Assembly: GCA_934655935.1 (NCBI GenBank)
Contig: CAKUHJ010000032.1
Coordinates: 1-16,815, forward strand
Origin: an uncultured Oscillospiraceae bacterium
GTDB lineage: Bacteria > Bacillota > Clostridia > Oscillospirales > Oscillospiraceae
Direction of reading: 5' to 3'
DNA length: 16,815 nt
The notes below the pieces were generated by a model. It was not told where the DNA came from and did not search any database. It saw only the letters and a list, made by a program, of their open reading frames with translations. Below, piece by piece: positions 6,388 to 13,400 of this stretch (the stretch's first letter is position 1; each line of letters begins with the position of its first letter). A program made the translations under genes and the position numbers.

Positions 6388-8827
6388 CGCTCTTTTCCGC
6401 CTCCTCTGCAGAATTGGAAACCATGGTAAGGTCAATATCGCCCTCCACCACGGCGTGCATCACGCCGCGGATGCTGCCGTTGATCGTACCGGAAACAACG
6501 CCGTCCACCAGCATGCGCCCGCGGCCCGTTTTCCGCTCGGTCACGCCCGGCACGCTGAAGGAGGTCTTATCCACCACGCCGCTGCCGACCAGAAGAATCT
6601 GCGGCAGGACGAACATGACCAGGAAAATGGAAATCAGCGTTCCGCGTCCCAGGCTCTCGCCGATGCCCGCAATGACAGGCTCCGAGGTCAGATTGCCGAT
6701 CAAAAAGCCGCAGACCGACATAATCGCGCCCGAGGTAATGATCGTCGGGAAGGCAAAGTTCATGGTCTCGACAATCGCGTCGCGGTGATGCATCGTATTT
6801 TTGAGATCCTGATAACGGCTGGCGATGACAATCGCATAGTCGATGTTCGCGCCCATCTGAATGGAGCTGACAATCAGGTACGCCAGATAGAACAGGTACT
6901 TGCCCGTGATGGTCGGCACGGAGAAATTGATCCAGATACTGCCCTGAATCACGAGAATCAGCAGAATCGGCATGCCTGCGGAATTGAACGTGAACAGCAG
7001 CACAAACAGAACGATCACCACGGAAACGATGCTGACCACAGTGTTGTCCACAGCGAAGGATTTTTCAAAATCGTATTCGTTCGTGGACTGGCCGGCCAGG
7101 AGCACCTCTCCGTCCGGATATTTTTCCTGCGCCATTTCGCGGATGGTATCCGTGAAGGCATAGGTCTCGTCGCCGCTCTGCGGAAGCGTCAGATACACAA
7201 GAATCCGGCTGTAATTGTCGCTCTGGAGCTGCTTCTTCGCCGCAGTCATCTGGATTTTCGCATCGTTCAGAAGCTCCATCTGCTCGTCCGACAGCGTGAC
7301 GATACCGGCGTCAATCTGGTCGCAGACATAAAGCAGCATATCAATCAGCGGCACCTGATAGGACGACAGGTTCCCCGCCAGCTTTCCGTAATCCGACTGG
7401 TTTGCCGCGTAGGCCGCATACACGACCTCCGCAAGCTCATAGTCGAGGTTGGCAAGCTCGGCAAACTGGCGCGGCGTCAGCTTGTCTGCAAGCATGTAGC
7501 CCCCGATGGCCTCAATGTTGGTAAGACCCATGGTGTAGTCCACCTCCTCGCAGGCCTCCAGCTCCTCGCTGAGCTGCCGCTCCTTCTCATAGTCCCCTGC
7601 CGGGACGACCAGCGCGAGCATATTGGACGTGGAGAAATTGTCCTCGATCATCTGCTCGGCCAGCTGCGTTTCGTTCTGCTTGGGCGCAGAAAGAAGGCTG
7701 TAGCCATAGGCGAAGGGACAGTCCGCAGAGGTGCGGAAGGCAAAGAACACCACCGCCAGGAAGATAACCGGAACAAAGAAGCGCGTGGCATAGTCGATTT
7801 TTCCGACAAACGGAATCTTCGGCACGAAGCTTTTGTGCGCGCTGCGGTCAATCAGCGGCCCGAAAAGCATCAGCAGTCCCGGCATCACCAGGAAGGCGGA
7901 CAAAAGCGCAAAGCCGATGGATTTGATCAGGCAGATCGCCATATCCGGGCCAAGCTTGAACTGCATGAACAGCATGGCGACCAGACCGCCGACCGTCGTC
8001 AGGCAGCTTGCGCCGATCTCCGGGATGGACTTGCTGAGCGCGGCAATCACAGCCTCGCGCAGCGGCAGGAGCCGGTGTTCTTCTTTAAAGCGGTTGCAGA
8101 ATATAATGGCGTAGTCGATGGACAGCGCCAGCTGCAGGATGCTGGTCACGGAGTTGGAAATAAACGAGATTTTTCCGAGCAGGAAGTTCGTGCCCTGGTT
8201 GCAGATCAGCGCCGTGACAAACGTCAGGATCAGCACCGGCACCTCGCCGTAGGTCTCCGAGGTCAGCAGCAGCACCGTCACAATGACGATGGCGACATAG
8301 ATCATGATGACGCTGATCTCATGGTCGATGGTTTCCTGCTGGGTGTTGCCGAGCTCGGTCTCCACATACAGATCGTAGCCCGCCAGCGTCTGCTTGACGG
8401 CGGCCAGAGCCGTCAGGCATGCGTCGTCCTTCTCGTCGTAGGCAAACGTTACGGAGAAGAGCGCGCTCAGCGCGCTGCGGTTATAATGGTCGGACGTTTC
8501 GTCGTAGCCGACGCTCTGCACGCCCTTGACGGCGGCCAGCTCCTCGCTGAGCGTCTGCGCCTGCTCCGGGGTGACGTTCGCCACCATGAGCTCGGCCGTG
8601 CCGTAGGTCACAAACTCCTCCTCCATGACCGCAAGCGCCTTTTTGGTATCCGAGCCGTCCGGAAGATAATAGGTCAGATCGCTCTCAACCTCCACCCAGC
8701 TGCGGGCAAAGGCAGAAAAAACGAGCAGGATGACCGTCAGGAGAAAGATCAGATTCCGCTTATCGACAATCACGGTCGACAGCTTCTCCATAAATGTGGC
8801 TTCTGCCGGCTGTGCTGGTTTTTCCAT
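6377..8827 (-). CDS. MMPL/RND-family transporter (12 TM)
   Basis: 816 residues, typical size for a Gram-positive MMPL protein. Two homologous halves: TM1 (about 25-42), an outside domain (43-170), TM2-6 (about 171-325), TM7 (about 347-366), a second outside domain (367-590), then TM8-12 (about 595-750). Each half carries the Asp-Tyr pair in its central helix, SIDYAI (D238-Y239) and NIDYAI (D663-Y664). These are the positions tied to proton relay in MmpL-type transporters, so proton-driven export across the membrane is likely. Substrate unknown; lipids, glycolipids or amphiphiles are the usual cargo. I chose the ATG at 8827 because AAAGGAG sits just upstream at normal spacing. A further in-frame start at 8872 would add 15 residues and lies beyond the ribosome site. 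The C-terminal tail (774-800) is an odd Gly/Val/Ile-rich repeat. The gene overlaps the following GLUG gene and has its own promoter. Confidence 0.9.
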   Translation of the reverse strand: MEKPAQPAEATFMEKLSTVIVDKRNLIFLLTVILLVFSAFARSWVEVESDLTYYLPDGSDTKKALAVMEEEFVTYGTAELMVANVTPEQAQTLSEELAAVKGVQSVGYDETSDHYNRSALSALFSVTFAYDEKDDACLTALAAVKQTLAGYDLYVETELGNTQQETIDHEISVIMIYVAIVIVTVLLLTSETYGEVPVLILTFVTALICNQGTNFLLGKISFISNSVTSILQLALSIDYAIIFCNRFKEEHRLLPLREAVIAALSKSIPEIGASCLTTVGGLVAMLFMQFKLGPDMAICLIKSIGFALLSAFLVMPGLLMLFGPLIDRSAHKSFVPKIPFVGKIDYATRFFVPVIFLAVVFFAFRTSADCPFAYGYSLLSAPKQNETQLAEQMIEDNFSTSNMLALVVPAGDYEKERQLSEELEACEEVDYTMGLTNIEAIGGYMLADKLTPRQFAELANLDYELAEVVYAAYAANQSDYGKLAGNLSSYQVPLIDMLLYVCDQIDAGIVTLSDEQMELLNDAKIQMTAAKKQLQSDNYSRILVYLTLPQSGDETYAFTDTIREMAQEKYPDGEVLLAGQSTNEYDFEKSFAVDNTVVSIVSVVIVLFVLLFTFNSAGMPILLILVIQGSIWINFSVPTITGKYLFYLAYLIVSSIQMGANIDYAIVIASRYQDLKNTMHHRDAIVETMNFAFPTIITSGAIMSVCGFLIGNLTSEPVIAGIGESLGRGTLISIFLVMFVLPQILLVGSGVVDKTSFSVPGVTERKTGRGRMLVDGVVSGTINGSIRGVMHAVVEGDIDLTMVSNSAEEAEKSDET

Positions 8828-8891
8828 TGCGTCTCCTTTCCATGCCCGGCGGCCGGGCCGCGCGGACAACACTTCTGCATTTTATCTATTT

Positions 8892-8919
8892 ATTTTACCG
8901 GATTCGCGCCGGTTGTCAA
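8892..8919 (-). promoter_or_regulatory. Sigma-A promoter of the MMPL-GLUG operon with inverted repeat in spacer
   Basis: On the minus strand there is a perfect -35 TTGACA (8919-8914) and a -10 TAAAAT (8897-8892) separated by 16 bases, about 65 bases upstream of the MMPL start. The spacer holds the inverted repeat ACCGG-N7-CCGGT (8897-8913), a candidate operator. The -10 is not perfect, and only position and motif support the call. Confidence 0.7.
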
Positions 8920-9030
8920 TACTCCCCTCGCCGGTCTCTGGACAATTTCCGCCTCCTGACCAAGCCCGGCGGCGCAGGCGCAGCCGGAGCGGCGGAAAAA
9001 ACTTTCCTTCCGATTTCGCGCGGAAGGCGG

Positions 9031-9059
9031 TAGACAAAAATCGGATGTTGTACTATACT
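9031..9059 (+). promoter_or_regulatory. Sigma-A promoter of the O-acetylation operon
   Basis: TAGACA (9031-9036), a 17-base spacer, then TATACT (9054-9059). It lies 53 bases before the ATG at 9113, where AGGAGG (9099-9104) gives a good ribosome site. It is the only good promoter seen ahead of the four acetylation genes. A 7-bp inverted repeat CCTTCCG/CGGAAGG (9006-9027) ends three bases before the -35. Confidence 0.75.
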
Positions 9060-9112
9060 TAAATTCGCTTCGTTCCGACACGGAGCAAACCGGGAAGCAG
9101 GAGGTTATTTCC

Positions 9113-9955
9113 ATGAAGGAACGGCCCGCGCCGCGCAGGCTTTCATTTGTTGTTCCGGCTGCCGTCGCAGCGCTGGCAGTCGTCATTCTGCTGATCTCCC
9201 TTCTGCCGGAGCGCGGCGGAAAAAGCGCTGTGCCAAGCATATCCTGCGCCGAGGGGCTTGCATTTCTGCAGCAGCTGGAATCGCGCGCGCCATCTGAGAT
9301 TGACGCGGAGCTCAAGGCCATCCGCCAGGCGGAGCTGGAGGAAATGAAGCAGCAGTGGCTGGGGCAGATGCTGCGCGGAGAAATCTCCGTCTGGGAGCAG
9401 TTTCAGGACTATGCGCTTCTTGGCGACTCCCGCGCGTACGGTTTCTCTTTTTATGGCTTTCTGCCGAAGGAACGCGTGCTTGCCGGCAGCGGCGACACCA
9501 TTCTTGCCGTGGAAGATCACCTGGAGGAGCTTGAAGACCTCAACCCCGCCATGATCTTTCTCTGCTACGGCATCAACGACGTGGGCATCGGCTACTGGCC
9601 GGAGCCGTCGGACTATGTGGATAAAATTTCTGAAACCCTCGCGCTTTTGAAAAAGACGCTGCCCGGAGCGAAGGTCTACCTCAGCTCCATTCTGACCGCC
9701 TACGATCCCGCCTTTGCCAGAGGCCCCGCATGGCGGAGAATTCCGGATTATAACGACGCCGTACGCGCCTACTGTGCGGAAAACGGCGTTCCGTATATCG
9801 ATATGACTGCGCTCTGTGAGGAAAACCAGTCGCTCTATCAGGACGACGGCGTCCACCTTCAGAAGGAATTTTATCCGCTCTGGGCCGTCCAGATGATTTC
9901 AGAGGTTTATTCAGATGGAAATGAAGAACAAATCGAATTTGCCGCCGGAGGCTGA
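9113..9955 (+). CDS. Membrane-anchored SGNH/GDSL-family hydrolase or acetyltransferase
   Basis: 280 residues. A single N-terminal membrane anchor (about 11-31) is followed by an extracellular SGNH domain. Visible blocks: GDSR with the nucleophile S106 (block I), Gly in LAGSGD (block II), GIND with N155 (block III), and DDGVH with D245 and H248 (block V). All catalytic residues are therefore present. SGNH enzymes beside MBOAT proteins typically move or remove acetyl groups on surface polysaccharide or cell-wall polymer. Transferase versus esterase cannot be decided here. It is the first gene of the operon; AGGAGG lies 8 bases before the ATG, and its 3' end overlaps the next gene by 41 bases. 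Confidence 0.85.
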   Translation: MKERPAPRRLSFVVPAAVAALAVVILLISLLPERGGKSAVPSISCAEGLAFLQQLESRAPSEIDAELKAIRQAELEEMKQQWLGQMLRGEISVWEQFQDYALLGDSRAYGFSFYGFLPKERVLAGSGDTILAVEDHLEELEDLNPAMIFLCYGINDVGIGYWPEPSDYVDKISETLALLKKTLPGAKVYLSSILTAYDPAFARGPAWRRIPDYNDAVRAYCAENGVPYIDMTALCEENQSLYQDDGVHLQKEFYPLWAVQMISEVYSDGNEEQIEFAAGG

Positions 9956-10676
9956 GCTGACCGGCGCTTCGGTCGACGACATTCTCGACGGCCTGATCGC
10001 CGAATTCGGCTCCGGCGCGCAGACCCCGCCGGCATCCTCTGCGCCGGAGGACTTCCTTCCGGAAACGCACACGACGGAGGACCTTCTGCCCGAGTCGCCC
10101 GCAGGGAAAGCGCCGGCTCCAACCGCTCCGCTCTCTGCGCATTCAGAGCCCGAAGGGCCGCATGCAGAAGCCTCCGCCGCGCCGCGCGGAACAGGCTTTG
10201 CCGCGTTCTGCATGGGGCTTCTGAAATATGCCGCGGCGCTCTGCGCGGCCGCGTTCATCCTGTTTCAGTGCATGCAGACCGGACGCGTCAGCAGCGCGCC
10301 CATGGAGTCCGTCGCCGAGGCGACCCGGAGCGCCGTCTCGCTTTCGTCCATGCAGCAGGCGGACGCGCGGATGCTGCGCCGCCTCTACGGCCTGGACCCC
10401 TCGCAGCTGGACGGCTGGATGCTTTACTATCCGGCGGACAATATGGACGCCGAGGAGCTGCTGCTTGTCAAGCTCTGCGATCTTTCGCAGAAGGACCTCG
10501 TCGTTTCCGCGATGCAGGCAAGAAAATCTGCGCAGATGACCAATTTCGACGGATACGGCGTCGAGCAATATGATATGTTATCGAAGGGAATCATAGACGT
10601 GCAGGGAAACTATGTTCTTTTCGTCGTACACGCGGACGCGGACGCCGCCTGCCAGGCGTTTGAAAACGCGCTTTAG
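9915..10676 (+). CDS. DUF4358-type membrane protein of the acetylation operon
   Basis: 253 residues. The N-terminal half is acidic, Pro/Ala-rich and probably disordered (about 1-92), with a short helix DDILDGLIAEF (21-31) and two EDxLPE-like boxes (45-50 and 55-60). One membrane segment follows (about 98-118), then an extracytoplasmic domain (about 130-253) that resembles DUF4358: a Tyr-Gly-Leu-Asp start, a KLCDLSQKD stretch and a VLFVVHADAD end. The biochemical role is unknown; DUF4358 genes often sit with MBOAT and DHHW genes in Clostridia. The ATG at 9915 has AGAGG 9 bases upstream; the ATG at 9921 is a less well spaced alternative. The 41-base overlap with the SGNH gene suggests coupled translation. 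The family call rests on my memory of the domain and its neighbours. Confidence 0.7.
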   Translation: MEMKNKSNLPPEAELTGASVDDILDGLIAEFGSGAQTPPASSAPEDFLPETHTTEDLLPESPAGKAPAPTAPLSAHSEPEGPHAEASAAPRGTGFAAFCMGLLKYAAALCAAAFILFQCMQTGRVSSAPMESVAEATRSAVSLSSMQQADARMLRRLYGLDPSQLDGWMLYYPADNMDAEELLLVKLCDLSQKDLVVSAMQARKSAQMTNFDGYGVEQYDMLSKGIIDVQGNYVLFVVHADADAACQAFENAL

Positions 10677-10687
10677 GGAGGAACATT

Positions 10688-12091
10688 GTGCTTTTCAGCA
10701 GTGTATTTTTTCTGTTTGCTTTTCTTCCGGTTTCTCTGATCGTCTATTACCTGTGCCCGAGAGCGGCAAAGAACGCCGTGCTTGTGCTTCTGAGCCTTGT
10801 ATTCTACGCCTGGGGCGGGCCGAAGGATCTGGTGCTGCTGTGCCTGACGGCGCTTATGAGCTGGGCCGCGGGGCTGGAGCTCTCGCTGCTTCTCGCACGC
10901 GGAAAAAGAGGCCTTGCGCGCTTTACGCTCTGGACAGCGGCGCTTCTGCAGCTGCTGCCGCTGCTGTTTTATAAGTATACGGATTTTCTGCTGGGCGGCG
11001 TTTTCTCGCTTTTCGGCGTGCCGTTCTCCGCGCCGGAGCTCCGCGCGCCGGTGGGCATTTCCTTCTTTACCTTTCAGGCGCTCTCCTGCCTGTGGGATAT
11101 TTACCGCGGCAAGGCCGAGGCCACGCGGAATCTGATCGACCATGCGCTCTACATCAGCTTTTTCCCGAAGCTTCTCTCCGGGCCCATCGTCCCGTACCAG
11201 CAGATGCAGCCGCAGCTGCGCGCGCATCCGGTCTCGCTTTCCGACGCCGCGGAGGCCACGCCGATGATTCTGGCCGGCCTTGCAAAAAAGGTCCTGATCT
11301 CCGACCAGCTGGCCGTGTGCTTCTCCTCCATCCAGGCGCTGGACGCCGCCTCGCTTTCCGCCGGAACGGCGTGGCTGGGCGCGCTGTGCTACACGTTCCA
11401 GCTCTATTTTGACTTCAGCGGCTATTCCGACATGGCCATCGGCCTTGCACGGCTCTTTGGCTTCCGCTTCGAGGCCAACTTCAACTATCCCTATACGGCC
11501 GTGGGCCTCCGCGATTTCTGGAACCGCTGGCACATCAGTCTCAGCCACTGGTTCCGCGATTATGTCTACATACCGCTCGGCGGCAGCAAGGCCGGAACCG
11601 CGAAGCAGATCCGGAACCTGCTTCTTGTGTGGCTTCTGACCGGCGTCTGGCACGGCGCTTCCATGAGCTTTGTCGTATGGGGCCTCTACCACGGGGTGCT
11701 GCTGCTTCTGACGCGCTACCCGCTGCGGGGCCTGCTTGAAAAAATCCCGGCGGCCGTGCGGCGGGTCGGAACCTTTTTCCTGGTTGTGATCGGGTGGGTC
11801 TTTTTCTTCTCGCCCACACTTTCGCAGGCATTCGGCTACCTTGCGCGGATGTTCCGCGGCGCGCTTCTGGACGGTACGGCAAAGTACTATTTCTCCGCCA
11901 ACTGGCTGTTGCTGCTGCTTGCCGTCTTTGGCTGTACGCCGCTTCCCAGAACCGTCTGGTCGAATCTGGTCAACCGCGGCAGCGCGCTGCGGCGCGTGCT
12001 GGCGGCGCTGGTATGCCTGGGCGTTTTCGTGCTGTGCGTCAGCTGCATGATCGCCTCGACCTATCAATCGTTCCTTTATTTCCAATTCTGA
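10688..12091 (+). CDS. MBOAT-family membrane O-acyltransferase (AlgI/DltB-like)
   Basis: 467 residues, the usual length for AlgI/DltB-type MBOAT proteins, with about 11 hydrophobic segments. Family signatures: an N-terminal MLFSSVFFLF helix, FFPKLLSGPIVPY (158-170), FDFSGYSDMAIG (241-252), FWNRWHISLSHWFRDY (277-292), the catalytic His in GVWHG (H322), and the C-terminal FLYFQF end common in AlgI-like members. It is inferred to pass acetyl groups from a cytoplasmic donor across the membrane to a surface acceptor, working with the SGNH and DHHW proteins. It starts at GTG (10688); GGGAGG lies 6 bases upstream and overlaps the stop region of the DUF4358 gene. DltB is unlikely since no dltA, dltC or dltD is adjacent. 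Confidence 0.92.
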   Translation: MLFSSVFFLFAFLPVSLIVYYLCPRAAKNAVLVLLSLVFYAWGGPKDLVLLCLTALMSWAAGLELSLLLARGKRGLARFTLWTAALLQLLPLLFYKYTDFLLGGVFSLFGVPFSAPELRAPVGISFFTFQALSCLWDIYRGKAEATRNLIDHALYISFFPKLLSGPIVPYQQMQPQLRAHPVSLSDAAEATPMILAGLAKKVLISDQLAVCFSSIQALDAASLSAGTAWLGALCYTFQLYFDFSGYSDMAIGLARLFGFRFEANFNYPYTAVGLRDFWNRWHISLSHWFRDYVYIPLGGSKAGTAKQIRNLLLVWLLTGVWHGASMSFVVWGLYHGVLLLLTRYPLRGLLEKIPAAVRRVGTFFLVVIGWVFFFSPTLSQAFGYLARMFRGALLDGTAKYYFSANWLLLLLAVFGCTPLPRTVWSNLVNRGSALRRVLAALVCLGVFVLCVSCMIASTYQSFLYFQF

Positions 12092-12096
12092 GGAGG
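12091..12096 (+). promoter_or_regulatory. Ribosome binding site that sets the DHHW gene start
   Basis: A perfect AGGAGG begins on the last base of the MBOAT stop codon. The GTG at 12096 overlaps it and cannot be used with it. The TTG at 12105 is 8 bases downstream, the normal spacing, so TTG is the likely start. Confidence 0.75.
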
Positions 12097-12104
12097 TGCT
12101 GCTC

Positions 12105-13304
12105 TTGGATACCGGGCGCAAGGACAGGCGCGAGGCCGAGAAGGCGCAGCTTGCCGCAAACCGAACAAGAGGCGCGCTTGCGCTGGCCTGGCTGCTTGCC
12201 GCAGCGCTTCTGGCTGCGGCTCTGGCCTCCATGCTGAAGCCCGCACGGGAATACTCCGACACGGAAAACCGCAGGCTTCAGACCATGCCCGCCTTCTCCG
12301 TGCAGGCGCTGGCCGACGGGAGCTGGTTCTCCGACCTTCAGAGCGCGCTTTCCGATCAGTTCGTCTTCCGCGACCGCTGGATCGGCGTTCATTACCGGCT
12401 GCAGAAGCTTCTGGGCCGGCGGGAAATCAACGGCGTCTATCTCTGCCAGGATCATTACCTCATGGAGGTCCCTGCCGCACCGGAGCGCGAGACGCTGGAG
12501 CGGACGCTTACCGCCATGGAGGGCTTCGCTGCGCGGCACGAGGGGCTCCGCATGAACGCGCTGATTGTGCCCAACGCCTCGGCGGTTCTTAAAAATCTCC
12601 TGCCCGCAAACGCCCCCGCCTACGACCAGGCGCCGCAGCTCACCCGCATCCGGGACAGGCTCTTGGCCGCCGGCATGTCCGCGCCGGAGCTTCTTCAGGC
12701 GCTGCGCCTGCACACCTCCGAGCAGCTCTACTACCGGACCGACCACCACTGGACCAGCACCGGCGCTTACTATGCCTTCGAGGAAAGCCGGGAAGCGCTT
12801 GGCATCGGCGAGGCCGCAAAAAACTATGCGGTCTACCCGATTGCAACGGATTTTGAGGGCACGCTCTCAGCCAAGGCCGGCGCGCACGAGGTCACGGACG
12901 CCGTCTACGTCTACAGCCCGCAGGGCGTCAAGAACGACTATTATGTGGAGTACAACGGTCAGGCCGCAACCAGAAGCTGCTCCGTCTATGTCAGCGAAAG
13001 CCTGCAGAACAAGGACAAATACACCGTCTTTTTCGGCGGCAACCACCCGCTTGTCACCATCCAGACCACGGCAAACAACGGTAAGGTCCTTCTGATCTTC
13101 AAGGACTCCTATGCGAACTGCTTTGTGCAGTTTCTGACGCCGTATTATGAGCGGATTGTGATGCTGGACCCCCGCTATTACTACGATGACGCCGAAGCGC
13201 TCATGGAGCGCGAGGGCGTAACGGACGTGCTGTTCCTTTATAATTTTGATACCTTCAGCGCGGATACCTCGCTTGCCTACGCGCTGAGCGTCTATGAGGA
13301 CTGA
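12105..13304 (+). CDS. DHHW-family (AlgJ/AlgX-like) acetylation protein
   Basis: 399 residues from a TTG start, chosen because AGGAGG (12091-12096) is 8 bases upstream and overlaps the more distal GTG. A cytoplasmic basic tail, one membrane anchor (about 25-44), then an extracellular domain. Key motifs: YSDTENRRLQTMP after the anchor, typical of DHHW proteins; FVFRDRW; the namesake DHHW (213-216) inside YYRTDHHWTSTG; and FKDSYANCF (S335 a probable SGNH-type nucleophile). By analogy with AlgJ and AlgX it accepts acetyl groups from the MBOAT protein and places them on a surface glycan. It starts 13 bases after the MBOAT stop and is the last gene of the operon. No clear terminator follows before prfB. 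Confidence 0.88.
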   Translation: MDTGRKDRREAEKAQLAANRTRGALALAWLLAAALLAAALASMLKPAREYSDTENRRLQTMPAFSVQALADGSWFSDLQSALSDQFVFRDRWIGVHYRLQKLLGRREINGVYLCQDHYLMEVPAAPERETLERTLTAMEGFAARHEGLRMNALIVPNASAVLKNLLPANAPAYDQAPQLTRIRDRLLAAGMSAPELLQALRLHTSEQLYYRTDHHWTSTGAYYAFEESREALGIGEAAKNYAVYPIATDFEGTLSAKAGAHEVTDAVYVYSPQGVKNDYYVEYNGQAATRSCSVYVSESLQNKDKYTVFFGGNHPLVTIQTTANNGKVLLIFKDSYANCFVQFLTPYYERIVMLDPRYYYDDAEALMEREGVTDVLFLYNFDTFSADTSLAYALSVYED

Positions 13305-13323
13305 GCCTTTCTGCCGCGCCGGA

Positions 13324-13352
13324 TTGACAGGCCGCGCTTTATCCGCTATACT
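13324..13352 (+). promoter_or_regulatory. Strong sigma-A promoter of prfB
   Basis: TTGACA (13324-13329), a 17-base spacer and TATACT (13347-13352), about 49 bases before the prfB ATG. The near-perfect match shows prfB need not depend on read-through from the acetylation operon, although no terminator separates them. Confidence 0.85.
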
Positions 13353-13400
13353 ATCTCAGATACGAATTTACAGACAGAAAATCGGAAGTTGGGAATACTT

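Noticed and set aside
6388..6435. Longer start for the GLUG protein at 6435
   Set aside because: It would place 16 extra polar, basic residues before an evident signal peptide and lies deep in the MMPL coding region; the ATG at 6387 fits an overlapping operon start.
6176..8959. 927-codon open frame on the plus strand opposite the MMPL gene
   Set aside because: The translation is His/Arg/Gln-rich and unlike any family, while the minus strand codes for a clear MMPL protein. It is the mirror of codon bias.
10673..12262. 529-codon minus-strand frame opposite the MBOAT gene
   Set aside because: Basic, low-complexity translation without motifs; the plus strand carries all MBOAT signatures.
13305..13323. 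Terminator for the acetylation operon before prfB
   Set aside because: Searched for a GC stem with a T tract; only short GC runs that do not pair were found.
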